NCBI GenBank assembly: GCA_900893395.1
Contig: CAAHFI010967779.1
Location: 1-24,995, forward strand
Origin: Euglena gracilis
Taxonomy: Eukaryota > Euglenozoa > Euglenophyceae > Euglenales > Euglenaceae
Reading direction: 5' to 3'
Length of the DNA stretch: 24,995 nt
A program made the position numbers and the translations under genes. The notes beneath the pieces were generated by a model. It had not been told where the DNA came from, searched no databases, and worked only from the letters and a program-made list of their open reading frames with translations. Positions 1-8,742 of the stretch are shown piece by piece; positions within the stretch are counted from its first letter, which is position 1, and each line of letters opens with the position of its first letter.

Positions 1-636
1 TTTCTGCCCATTTGCATAGAGGATGCAAAAAAAATTCACGTTCTGCCAGGTTCAGCTGCCACTGGGCGCAGTCGCCGTGTTTGACATTGAAGAAAGTTTT
101 CTTATAACACAGAAAAAAAACAAAAATAAATTCCCATTCAGTTGTATGTTCCCAGCGGGATGACAATTTTACGTACAATTCTGGCCTCTGGATAATTTTG
201 GTGTAATTCTGGCAGAATAAATCCATTTTCGGTTTCGTTTTAAACTGTATGTTATCACTCAAAGTCCCTGTCCGTTTGCTGCCCATTTGCACAGAGGGGA
301 AAATAATTCACGGACTAAACTCACGGACTAATTCACAGACTCACAGGTGTAACAAAAATTAACAGACTTCGGGAGCAACATAGAGCGTAAACGAAACGAA
401 AATGAATTTATTCAGCCAGGATTTACCTGAATTATCCAGACGCCAGAATTGTGCCTGAGCTTGTGATCCCATTGGGATTGCCGCAACTTTAATCCTGAAT
501 TGGACTAAAGAATCTTCAACCAGGTGAACGAACAGTCACGTGGGGGGAGGTGGTAGACAAACTACACGTCAGCATGGATGTAATGTTGCAAATAAGGCCA
601 GGTGAAACCCAAAAGTGTGTCCATTTGGCTGTGCCC

Positions 637-749
637 GGGGGGGAGGGGGGGGGGGAGGGGGGGGAGGGGGGGCCGGGGGGCCTGCGCCCCCTCCCCCTCC
701 CCCCCCCCTCCCCCCCCCCTTCCCCTCCCCTACCCCTCCCCCGCTCCCC
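637..749. repeat. G/C tract, unit 0 (113 bp)
   Basis: The core reads GGGGCCTGCGCCCC rather than GGCCTGCGGCC, a difference that may be a base-calling error. Confidence 0.9.
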
Positions 750-1061
750 AATAACAACATCCCTTTGTTGTGGACAAAGTTTGGCGGACATGGCGTAAAT
801 AGCAAACGGGTAAACGGTAAAAGCAAATAGGCGACATGGCGTTTTTGTTGCAAATGGATTTTTTGGTTTCAACAAGTTTGGCGACATGGCGAAAACAGCA
901 AATGGGTAAACGGTAAAAGCAAAAATCAGGCGGACATGGCGTTTTTGTGGCAAATGGATGAATGGTTTTCACAAGATTGGCAGACATGGCATTATATAGC
1001 GGGTAAACGCTGAATGCAAAATAAAGAGGCAAATGGATAATAGTTTTCAACAAGTTTGGCG

Positions 1062-1371
1062 CAGGGCGGTCCTTAAAGAAATAAAAAACAAAATCTGCCG
1101 TCCACACTCAATAAAAATACAGGAAATGGGCAAAGAAATTTGGCATTCTTCGGCGACAACAGGCCGATATCAGGGGGAAAAACTGATTATTGGCATCCTG
1201 TGACCATCGACCAATCCACCCAAATCCTCCAAAGTGTGTTTTTTTTGGACTTTTTAATTTTGGACCCCGTTCAAGTCCCAGTCCTGCCTTGGTCGGCCCT
1301 TTGGCCGAAAAGAGGGGCGGTGCTTAAGAAAATTAAAAAAAAAACTTTCCTGTCCCTTAAAGACTGCCCTG
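1062..1371. mobile_element. hAT-type MITE, unit 0 (310 bp)
   Basis: Left flank GTTTGGCG, right flank GTTTAGCG. One G is missing at the right junction (CCCTGTTTAGCG), so the last base is shared by the element and its flank. Confidence 0.78.
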
Positions 1372-1538
1372 TTTAGCGGACATGGCGTAAATGGCAAACG
1401 TTAAATGGTGAAAATAAAAATTAGGAGGACATGGCGTTTTGTGCAAATCGATTTTGGTTTCAACAAGTTTGACATGGCGTATACAGTAAACGGGAAACGG
1501 AAAGCGGTGCGATACCAGACATGGCCTGTGTACACAGT

Positions 1539-1928
1539 GGTTACCTCCGAGGAGCCTCCGCGGAGGCTCCTCGGAGGCTCCAAGGTAACCAGGCTCCGCG
1601 GAGGCTCCAAGGTAACCAGGCTCCGCGGAGCCTCCGCGGAAGCCTAAGGTAACCCGGCTCCGCGGAGGTCAAGGTAACCAGGCTCCGGGGGCTGCGGAGG
1701 CTCCTCGAGCCTAGGTAACCAGGCTCCGCGAGCTAAGGTAACCAGGCTCGCGGAGGCTCCAAGGTACCAGGCCGCGGAGGCTCCAAGTAACCAGGCTCGC
1801 GGAGGCTCCAAGGTAACCAGGCTCCGCGGAGCCTCCTCGGAGCCTAAGGTAACCGGGCTCCGCGGAGGCTCAAGGTAACCAGGCTCGAGGAGGCTCCGCG
1901 GAGCCTCCTCGGAGGCTAAGGTAACCAG
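1539..1928 (+). repeat. Module A, unit 1
   Basis: Palindromic subrepeat array of 390 bp, degraded by about a dozen small losses (for example GGTACCAGGCCGCGG near 1764). Confidence 0.92.
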
Positions 1929-2705
1929 TTTTGCCAGGGCATGTTGTGAACATGGTATAACGGGAATTTTTGTTTTTTGTGTTATAAAGAGAAACGTTAT
2001 TCAAATGTCAAACATGGACAGATCATGATGGACAGATGCTCTTCCAAACCTGTCAGAACCTGTCCATTTTCTGCCCATTTGCATAGAGGATGCAAAAAAA
2101 TTCACGTTCTGCCAGGTTCGGAAGCTGCCACTGGGCGCAGTCGCCGTGTTTGACATTGAAGAAAGTTTCTCTTATAACACAGAAAAAACAAAAAAATAAA
2201 TTCCCATTCAGTTGTATGTTCCCAGCGGGATGACAATTTTACGTACAATTCTGGCCTCTGGATAATTTTGGTGTAATTCTGGCAGATAAATCCATTTTCG
2301 GTTTCGTTTTAAACTGTATGTTATCACTCAAAGTCCCTGTCCGTTTGCTGCCCATTTGCACAGAGGGGAAAAATAATTCACGGACTAACTCACGGACTAA
2401 TTCACAGACTCACAGGTGTAACAAAAAATTAACAGACTTCGGGAGGCAACATAGAGCGTAAACGAAACGGAAAATGAATTTATTCAGCCAGGATTTTACC
2501 TGAATTATCCAGACGCCAGAATTGTGCCTGAGCTTGTGATCCATTGGGATTTGCCGCAACTTTTAATCCTGAATGGACTAAGAATCTTCAACCAGGTGAA
2601 CGAACAGTCACGTGGGGGGGGTGGTAGACAAACTACACGTCAGATGGATGTATGTTGCAAATAAAGGCCAGGTGAAACCCAAAGTGGTGTCCATTTGGCT
2701 GTGCC

Positions 2706-2837
2706 GGGGAGGGGCGGGGGAGGGGGAGGGGGAGGGGGAGGGGGCCTGCGGCCCCCCCCCCCGCCCCCCTCCCCCTCCCCCCGGACCCCCTCCCCCACCC
2801 CCTTCCCCCTCCCCCCTACCCCCCTCCCCCGCTCCCC
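2706..2837. repeat. G/C tract, unit 1 (132 bp)
   Basis: Regular GGGGGA repeats on the G side. The C side includes CCGGACCCCC, as in most copies. Confidence 0.92.
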
Positions 2838-3150
2838 AATAACAACATCCCTTTGTGTGGACAAAGTTGGCGGACATGGCGTAAATAGCAAACGGGTAAA
2901 CGGTAAAAAGCAAATAAGGCGGACATGGCGTTTTTGTTGCAAATGGATTTTTGGTTTCAACAAGTTTGCGGACATGGCGAAACAGCAAATGGGTAAACGG
3001 TAAAAGCAAAATCAGGCGGACATGGCGTTTTTGTGGCAATGGATGAATGGTTTTCAACAAGATTGGCAGACATGGCATTATATAGCGAACGGGTAAACGC
3101 TGAATGCAAATAAGAGGCAAATGGATAAATAGTTTTCAACAAGTTTGGCG

Positions 3151-3456
3151 CAGGGCGGTCCTTAAAGAAATAAAAAAACAAAATTCTGCCGTCCCACACT
3201 CAATAAAAATAAGGGAAATGGCAAAGAAATTTGGCATTCTTCGGCGACAACAGGCCGATATCAGGGGGAAAAACTGATTATTGGCATCCTGTGACCATCG
3301 ACCAATCCACCAAATCCTCCAAAGGTGTTTTTTTTTGGACTTTTTAATTTTGGACCCCGTTCAAGTCCCAGTCTGCCCTGGTCGGCCCTTTGGCCGAAAG
3401 AGGGGCGGTGCTTAAGAAAATAAAAAAAACTTTCCTGTCCCTTAAAGACTGCCCTG
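3151..3456. mobile_element. hAT-type MITE, unit 1 (306 bp)
   Basis: Both ends and both 8-bp flanks are present. Ten bases shorter than the reference, through scattered losses. Confidence 0.8.
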
Positions 3457-3629
3457 GTTTAGCGGACATGGCGTAATGGCAAACGGTTAAATGGTGAAAA
3501 TAAAAATTAGGGACATGGCGTTTTGTGTTGCAAATCGATTTTTGGTTTTCAACAAGTTTGACATGGCGTATACAGTAAACGGGTAACGGTAAAGCGGTGC
3601 GATACCAGACATGGCCTGTGTACAACAGT

Positions 3630-4032
3630 GGTTACCTCCGAGAGCCTCCGCGGAGGCTCCTCGGAGGCTCCAAGGTAACCAGGCTCCGCGGAGGCTCCAA
3701 GGTAACCAGGCTCCGCGGAGCCTCCGCGGGAGCCTAAGGTAACCCGGCTCCGCGGAGGCTCAAGGTAACCAGGCTCCGAGGAGCTCCGCGAGGAGGCTCC
3801 TCGGAGCCTAAGGTAACCAGGCTCCGCGGAGGCTAAGGTAACCAGGCTCCGCGGAGGCTCCAAGGTAACCAGGCTCCGCGGAGGCTCCAAGGTAACCAGG
3901 CTCCGCGGAGGCTAAGGTAACCAGGCTCCGCGGAGCCTCCTCGGAGCTAAGGTAACCGGGCTCCGCGGAGGCTCAAGGTAACCAGGCTCGAGGAGGCTCC
4001 GCGGAGCCTCCTCGGAGGCTAAGGTAAACCAG
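3630..4032 (+). repeat. Module A, unit 2
   Basis: This copy is 403 bp. One extra A interrupts the last motif (GGTAAACCAG), and the opening palindrome lacks one G. Confidence 0.92.
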
Positions 4033-4814
4033 TTTTTGCCAGGCATGTTGTGAACATGGTAATAACGGGAATTTTGTTTTTTTTGTGTTATAAAGAGAAA
4101 CGTTATTCAATGTAAACATGGACAGATCATGATGGACAGATGCTCTTCCAAACCTGTCAGAACCTGTCCATTTTCTGCCCATTTGCATAGAGGATGCAAA
4201 AAAAATTCACGTTCTGCCAGGTTCGGAAGCTGCCACTGGGCGCAGTCGCCGTGTTTGACATTGAAGAAAGTTTCTCTTTATAACACAGAAAAAAAACAAA
4301 AAATAATTCCCATTCAGTTGTATGTTCCCAGCGGGATGACAATTTTACGTACAATTCTGGCCTCTGGATAATTTTGGTGTAATTCTGGCAGAATAAATCC
4401 ATTTTCGGTTTCGTTTTAAACTGTATGTTATCACTCAAAGTCCCTGTCCGTTTGCTGCCCATTTGCACAGAGGGAAAATAATTCACGGACTAACTCACGG
4501 ACTATTCACAGACTCACAGGTGTAACAAAAAATTAACAGACTTCGGAGGCAACATAGAGCGTAAACGAAACGGAAAATGAATTTATTCAGCCAGGATTTT
4601 ACCTGAATTATCCAGACGCCAGAATTGTGCCTGAGCTTGTGATCCCATTGGGATTTGCCGCAACTTTTAATCCTGAATTGGACTAAAGAATCTTCAACCA
4701 GGTGAACGAACAGTCACGTGGGGGGAGGTGGTAGACAAACTACACGTCAGCATGGATGTAATGTTGCAAATAAAGGCCAGGTGAAACCCAAAGTGGTGTC
4801 CATTTGGCTGTGCC

Positions 4815-4935
4815 GGGGAGGGGGGGGGGGGAGGGGGAGGGGGGAGGGGGAGGGGCCTGCGGCCCCCCTCCCCGCCCCCCTCCCCCCCGGACCCCTCCCC
4901 ACCCCCTTCCCCTCCCCCTACCTCCTCCCCCGCCC
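4815..4935. repeat. G/C tract, unit 2 (121 bp)
   Basis: Same design, with a shortened right end (CCGCCCAATAA). Confidence 0.9.
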
Positions 4936-5246
4936 AATAACAACATTTGTGTGGACAAAGTTTGGCGGACATGGCGTAAATAGCAAACGGGTAAACGGTA
5001 AAAGAATAAGGCGGACATGGCGTTTTTGTTGCAAATGGATTTTTGGTTTCAACAAGTTTGGCGGACATGGCGAAAACAGCAAATGGGTAAACGGTAAAGC
5101 AAAATCAGGCGGACATGGCGTTTTTGTGGCAAATGGATGAATGGTTTTCAACAAGATTGGCAGACATGGCATTATATAGCGAACGGGTAAACGCTGAATG
5201 CAAAATAAAGAGGCAAATGGATAAATAGTTTTCAACAAGTTTGGCG

Positions 5247-5556
5247 CAGGGCGGTCCTTAAAGAAATAAAAAACAAAATTCTGCCGTCCCACACTCAATA
5301 AAAATACAGGAAAATGGGCAAAGAAATTTGGCATTCTTCGGCGAACAGGCCGATATCAGGGGAAAAACTGATTATTGGCATCCTGTGACCATCGACCAAT
5401 CCACCCAAATCCTCCAAAGTGTGTTTTTTTTGGACTTTTTAATTTTGGACCCCGTTCAAGTCCCAGTCCTGCCCTTGGTCGGCCCTTTGGCCGAAAGAGG
5501 GGCGGTGCTTAAGAAAATTAAAAAAAAAACTTTCCTGTCCCTTAAAGACTGCCCTG
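5247..5556. mobile_element. hAT-type MITE, unit 2 (310 bp)
   Basis: Both ends and flanks are intact. Internal loss at GGCGAACAGGCC (reference GGCGACAACAGGCC). Confidence 0.8.
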
Positions 5557-5732
5557 GTTTAGCGGACATGGCGTAAATGGCAAACGGTTAAATGGTGAAA
5601 ATAAAAATTAGGAGGACATGGCGTTTTTGTTGCAAATCGATTTTTGGTTTTCAACAAGTTTGACATGGCGTATACAGTAAACGGGTAAACGGTAAAGCGG
5701 TGCGATACCAGACATGGCCTGTGTACAACAGT

Positions 5733-6133
5733 GGTTACCTCCGAGGAGCCTCCGCGGAGGCTCCTCGGAGGCTCCAAGGTAACCAGGCTCCGCGGAGGCT
5801 CCAAGGTAACCAGGCTCCGCGGAGCCTCCGCGGAGCCTCAAGGTAACCAGGCTCCGCGGAGGCTCAAGGTAACCAGGCTCCGAGGAGGCTCCGCGGAGGC
5901 TCCTCGGAGCCTAAGGTAACCAGGCTCCGCGGAGGCTAAGGTAACCAGGCTCCGCGGAGGCTAAGGTAACCAGGCTCCGCGGAGGTAAGGTAACCAGGCT
6001 CCGCGGAGGCTCCAAGGTAACCAGGCTCCGCGGAGCCTCCTCGGAGCCTAAGGTAACCGGGCTCCGCGGAGGCTCAAGGTAACCAGGCTCCGAGGAGGCT
6101 CCGCGGAGCCTCCTCGGAGGCTAAGGTAACCAG
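5733..6133 (+). repeat. Module A, unit 3, variant subrepeats
   Basis: This copy is 401 bp. The middle subrepeats use the 25-bp GGCTAAGG form repeatedly, where units 4 to 7 use the 27-bp GGCTCCAAGG form. This makes it a distinguishable haplotype of the module. Confidence 0.93.
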
Positions 6134-6928
6134 TTTTGCCAGGGCATGTTGTGAACATGGTAATAACGGGAATTTTGTTTTTTTTGTGTTATAAAGAGAA
6201 ACGTTATTCAATGTCAAACATGGCGACTGCACTCAGTGGACAGATCATGCTCTTCCAAACCTGTCAGAACCTGTCCATTTTCTGCCCATTTGCATAGAGG
6301 ATGCAAAAAAAATTCACGTTCTGCCAGGTTCGGAAGCTGCCACTGGGCGCAGTCGCCGTGTTTGACATTGAAGAAAGTTTCTCTTTATAACACAGAAAAA
6401 AAAACAAAAAATAAATTCCCATTCAGTTGTATGTTCCCAGCGGGATGACAATTTTACGTACAATTCTGGCCTCTGGATAATTTTGGTGTAATTCTGGCAG
6501 AATAAATCCATTTTCGGTTTCGTTTTAAACTGTATGTTATCACTCAAAGTCCCTGTCCGTTTGCTGCCCATTTGCACAGAGGGGAAAATAATTCACGGAC
6601 TAACTCACGGACTAATTCACAGACTCACAGGTGTAACAAAAAATTAACAGACTTCGGGAGGCAACATAGAGCGTAAACGAAACGGAAAATGAATTTATTC
6701 AGCCAGGATTTTACCTGAATTATCCAGACGCCAGAATTGTGCCTGAGCTTGTGATCCCATTGGGATTTGCCGCAACTTTTAATCCTGAATTGGACTAAAG
6801 AATCTTCAACCAGGTGAACGAACAGTCACGTGGGGGGGAGGTGGTAGACAAACTACACGTCAGCATGGATGTGATGTTGCAAATAAAGGCCAGGTGAAAC
6901 CCAAAGTGGTGTCCATTTGGCTGTGCCC
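6134..6928 (+). repeat. Module B, unit 3, rearranged at left arm
   Basis: This copy is 795 bp against 789 in its neighbours. After TCAAACATGG it reads CGACTGCACTCAGTGGACAG and then ATCATGCTCTTCC. The other units go directly to ACAGATCATGATGGACAG and ATGCTCTTCC. The extra bases match the minus-strand reading of the opposite hairpin arm, GGCGACTGCGCCCAGTGG. Confidence 0.9.
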
Positions 6929-7069
6929 GGGGGGGGGGGGGGGGGGGAGGGGGAGGGGGGGGGGAGGGGGGGGGCCTGCGGCCCCCCTCCCCCCGCCCCC
7001 CTCCCCCCCCCCCCGCCCCTCCCCACCCCCTCCCCCTCCCCCCCCCCCTCCCCCCCCTCCCCGCTCCCC
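6929..7069. repeat. G/C tract, unit 3 (141 bp)
   Basis: Long G runs, then GGCCTGCGGCC, then C runs. Joint longest copy. Confidence 0.95.
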
Positions 7070-7387
7070 AATAACAACATCCCTTTGTGTGGACAAAGTT
7101 TGGCGGACATGGCGTAAATAGCAAACGGGTAAACGGTAAAAGCAAATAAGGCGGACATGGCGTTTTTGTTGCAAATGGATTTTTGGTTTCAACAAGTTTG
7201 GCGGACATGGCGAAAACAGCAAATGGGTAAACGGTAAAAGCAAAATCAGGCGGACATGGCGTTTTTGTGGCAAATGGATGAATGGTTTTCAACAAGATTG
7301 GCAGACATGGCATTATATAGCGAACGGGTAAACGCTGAATGCAAAATAAAGAGGCAAATGGATAAATAGTTTTCAACAAGTTTGGCG
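7070..7387 (+). repeat. Module D reference: three ~98-bp subrepeats (unit 3)
   Basis: After a 29-bp lead (AATAACAACATCCC...), subrepeats start at 7099, 7197 and 7297, each opening with TTTGGCGGACATGGCG or a variant and ending in TTCAACAAG. Each full subrepeat has two related halves of about 49 bp: the first runs GGACATGGCGTAAATAGCAA, the second GGACATGGCGTTTTTGTTGC. The two halves share the order GCAAA, GG, GGT, CAA. The third copy is shortened, lacking the second GGACATGG. Copies in other units are 318 bp in units 4 to 8 and 310-316 bp elsewhere. Several minus-strand frames stay open through it but encode only repeat-derived peptide. Confidence 0.92.
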
Positions 7388-7703
7388 CAGGGCGGTCCTT
7401 AAAGAAATAAAAAAACAAAATTCTGCCGTCCCACACTCAATAAAAAATACAGGAAAATGGGCAAAGAAATTTGGCATTCTTCGGCGACAACAGGCCGATA
7501 TCAGGGGGAAAAACTGATTATTGGCATCCTGTGACCATCGACCAATCCACCCAAATCCTCCAAAAGTGTGTTTTTTTTGGACTTTTTAATTTTGGACCCC
7601 GTTCAAGTCCCAGTCCTGCCCTTGGTCGGCCCTTTGGCCGAAAGAGGGGCGGTGCTTAAGAAAATTAAAAAAAAAACTTTCCTGTCCCTTAAAGACTGCC
7701 CTG
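7388..7703. mobile_element. hAT-type MITE, reference copy (unit 3, 316 bp)
   Basis: The ends are CAGGGCGGTCCTTAAAG on the left and, read inward from the right, CAGGGCAGTCTTTAAGG: 17-bp terminal inverted repeats with three mismatches. Flanks are GTTTGGCG (7380-7387) and GTTTAGCG (7704-7711), an 8-bp target duplication with one change. Uninterrupted D subrepeats show the empty site as CAAGTTTGGCGGACATGG. CAGGG ends with 8-bp duplications are typical of the hAT superfamily. No transposase frame exists, so this is a non-autonomous element. A subterminal direct repeat (GGGCGGTCCTTAA at 7390, GGGCGGTGCTTAA at 7647) and a TCGGCC/GGCCGA hairpin (7626-7641) lie inside. P-type elements also make 8-bp duplications but have different ends. 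Confidence 0.82.
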
Positions 7704-7879
7704 GTTTAGCGGACATGGCGTAAATGGCAAACGGTTAAATGGTGAAAATAAAAATTAGGAGGACATGGCGTTTTTGTTGCAAATAGATTTTTGGTTTTCA
7801 ACAAGTTTGACATGGCGTATACAGTAAACGGGTAAACGGTAAAGCGGTGCGATACCAGACATGGCCTGTGTACAACAGT
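7704..7879 (+). repeat. Module D' reference: remaining D subrepeats (unit 3)
   Basis: Two further D-type subrepeats start at 7705 and 7806. The first has both halves. The second is shortened and ends in CAACAGTGG where module A begins. Removing M and one copy of its 8-bp flank joins D to D' in correct register, so D and D' were one continuous array. D' is exactly 176 bp in units 3 to 8. Confidence 0.92.
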
Positions 7880-7884
7880 GGTTA

Positions 7885-7918
7885 CCTCCGAGGAGCCTCC
7901 GCGGAGGCTCCTCGGAGG
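7885..7918. repeat. 34-bp perfect palindrome opening module A
   Basis: The two 17-base halves, 7885-7901 and 7902-7918, are exact reverse complements centred on CCGCGG. The flanks GGTTACC on the left and GGTAACC thirteen bases downstream on the right could extend a cruciform stem beyond a short bulge. The structure recurs at the start of every unit where sequence quality allows. Confidence 0.93.
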
Positions 7919-8238
7919 CTCCAAGGTAACCAGGCTCCGCGGAGGCTCCAAGGTAACCAGGCTCCGCGGAGCCTCCGCGGAGCCTAAGGTAACCCGGCTC
8001 CGCGGAGGCTCAAGGTAACCAGGCTCCGAGGAGGCTCCGCGGAGGCTCCTCGGAGGCTAAGGTAACCAGGCTCCGCGGAGGCTAAGGTAACCAGGCTCCG
8101 CGGAGGCTCCAAGGTAACCAGGCTCCGCGGAGGCTCCAAGGTAACCAGGCTCCGCGGAGGCTCCAAGGTAACCAGGCTCCGCGGAGCCTCCTCGGAGCCT
8201 AAGGTAACCGGGCTCCGCGGAGGCTCAAGGTAACCAGG

Positions 8239-8270
8239 CTCCGAGGAGGCTCCGCGGAGCCTCCTCGGAG
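8239..8270. repeat. 32-bp perfect palindrome closing module A
   Basis: Halves 8239-8254 and 8255-8270 are exact reverse complements, again centred on CCGCGG. A third, related 32-bp copy inside the module, just before 8061, has one mismatched pair. Module A is therefore bracketed by long palindromes. Confidence 0.92.
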
Positions 8271-8300
8271 GCTAAGGTAACCAGTTTTGCCAGGGCATGT

Positions 8301-8583
8301 TGTGAACATGGTAATAACGGGAATTTTGTTTTTTTTGTGTTATAAAGAGAAACGTTATTCAATGTCAAACATGGACAGATCATGATGGACAGATGCTCTT
8401 CCAAACCTGTCAGAACCTGTCCATTTTCTGCCCATTTGCATAGAGGATGCAAAAAAAATTCACGTTCTGCCAGGTTCGGAAGCTGCCACTGGGCGCAGTC
8501 GCCGTGTTTGACATTGAAGAAAGTTTCTCTTTATAACACAGAAAAAAACAAAAAAATAAATTCCCATTCAGTTGTATGTTCCC
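8301..8583. repeat. Hairpin 1 of module B (imperfect inverted repeat, ~75-bp arms)
   Basis: The left arm at 8301-8374 contains TGTTATAAAGAGAAAC and TTCAATGTCAAACA. The right arm at 8502-8583 reads the same on the minus strand: GAACAT, GGGAATTT, a T run, GTGTTATAAAGAGAAAC, then TTCAATGTCAAACA. The pairing is clear but imperfect; arm spacing differs by a few bases around the T run. The loop is about 127 nt. It could be a fossil fold-back transposon or an inverted duplication. Confidence 0.85.
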
Positions 8584-8742
8584 AGCGGGATGACAATTTT
8601 ACGTACAATTCTGGCCTCTGGATAATTTTGGTGTAATTCTGGCAGAATAAATCCATTTTCGGTTTCGTTTTAAACTGTATGTTATCACTCAAAGTCCCTG
8701 TCCGTTTGCTGCCCATTTGCACAGAGGGGAAAATAATTCACG
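8416..8742 (+). repeat. Direct repeat in the two hairpin loops of module B
   Basis: CCTGTCC, TGCCCATTTGCA, AGAGG and ATTCACG appear in order in both loops, at 8416-8464 and at 8697-8742. The offset is about 280 bp, close to the spacing of the hairpins. The loops, not only the stems, are therefore related. Confidence 0.85.

Larger units (their letters stand above)
1..1538 (+). repeat. Unit 0, partial at left edge
   Basis: This copy starts inside the first hairpin loop of module B, so module A is missing. Modules: B 1-636, G 637-749, D 750-1061, M 1062-1371, D' 1372-1538. Many single bases are missing relative to the central units; for example D' is 167 bp instead of 176. Sequence quality here looks low. 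Confidence 0.95.
1539..3629 (+). repeat. Unit 1 (2091 bp)
   Basis: Modules: A 1539-1928, B 1929-2705, G 2706-2837, D 2838-3150, M 3151-3456, D' 3457-3629. Modules A, B, D and M are all a few bases shorter than in the centre of the array, with the losses scattered. This pattern is better explained by consensus error than by real divergence. Confidence 0.95.
3630..5732 (+). repeat. Unit 2 (2103 bp)
   Basis: Modules: A 3630-4032, B 4033-4814, G 4815-4935, D 4936-5246, M 5247-5556, D' 5557-5732. There are scattered single-base losses. The last G-tract bases read CGCCCAATAA where other units have CGCTCCCCAATAA, and the bases after it are also shortened (ACAACATTTGTG). Confidence 0.95.
5733..7879 (+). 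repeat. Unit 3 (2147 bp), longest copy, with private variants
   Basis: Modules: A 5733-6133, B 6134-6928, G 6929-7069, D 7070-7387, M 7388-7703, D' 7704-7879. It is the longest whole copy because of its 141-bp G tract and a rearranged stretch in module B at 6219-6250. It also has A at 7785 where the other units have C (CAAATAGATT versus CAAATCGATT). In module A three consecutive subrepeats end in GGCTAAGG or GGTAAGG rather than GGCTCCAAGG. These differences look real because the surrounding sequence is clean. Confidence 0.96.
7880..8284 (+). repeat. Module A reference: GC-rich palindromic subrepeat array (unit 4)
   Basis: It starts with GGTTACC and then has twelve GGTAACC motifs at 7925, 7952, 7988, 8014, 8061, 8086, 8113, 8140, 8167, 8203, 8229 and 8276. 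The commonest subrepeat is 27 bp, GGTAACCAGGCTCCGCGGAG followed by GCTCCAA. Nearly every subrepeat carries the palindrome CTCCGCGGAG. The spacings 36, 26 and 47 occur twice, at 7952-8061 and 8167-8276, so the array holds a nearly identical 109-bp block twice with four 25-27 bp subrepeats between. On the minus strand the 27-bp period reads as a nine-residue peptide repeat; there is no reason to think it is translated. Function is unknown. Confidence 0.95.

Noticed and set aside
6917-7117. Glycine- and proline-rich frames through the G/C tracts on both strands
   Set aside because: They are products of G and C homopolymers. Frame and length differ in every unit.
7311-7320. TATA-like ATTATATAG in D and several AATAAA motifs
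   Set aside because: They are short AT-rich matches within repeats, with no coding sequence or other promoter feature to support them.
6795-7436. Minus-strand open frames of about 190-213 residues recurring in most units across modules D and G
   Set aside because: All three minus frames are open in the same place, the peptides repeat because the D subrepeats do (KRHVRL, TPCPPN), and the far end runs through the G/C tract, whose length and frame change from unit to unit. No domain is recognisable.
7604-7622. tRNA- or SINE-like B box (GTTCAAGTCCC) inside the MITE
   Set aside because: The bases around it do not form a T-stem, and no A box lies at the right distance upstream. The element's ends and target duplication explain it as a DNA transposon.
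7984-8166. Minus-strand frame encoding a nine-residue peptide repeat (EPPRSLVTL) in module A
   Set aside because: A 27-bp period is divisible by three, so an open repeat peptide is expected without selection. Subrepeats of 25, 26, 36 and 47 bp shift the frame, and there is no conserved start.
7880-8284. CRISPR-like array of palindromic repeats
   Set aside because: There are no unique spacers: the sequence between palindromes is itself repeated, spacing varies from 25 to 47 bp, and no cas gene is present.
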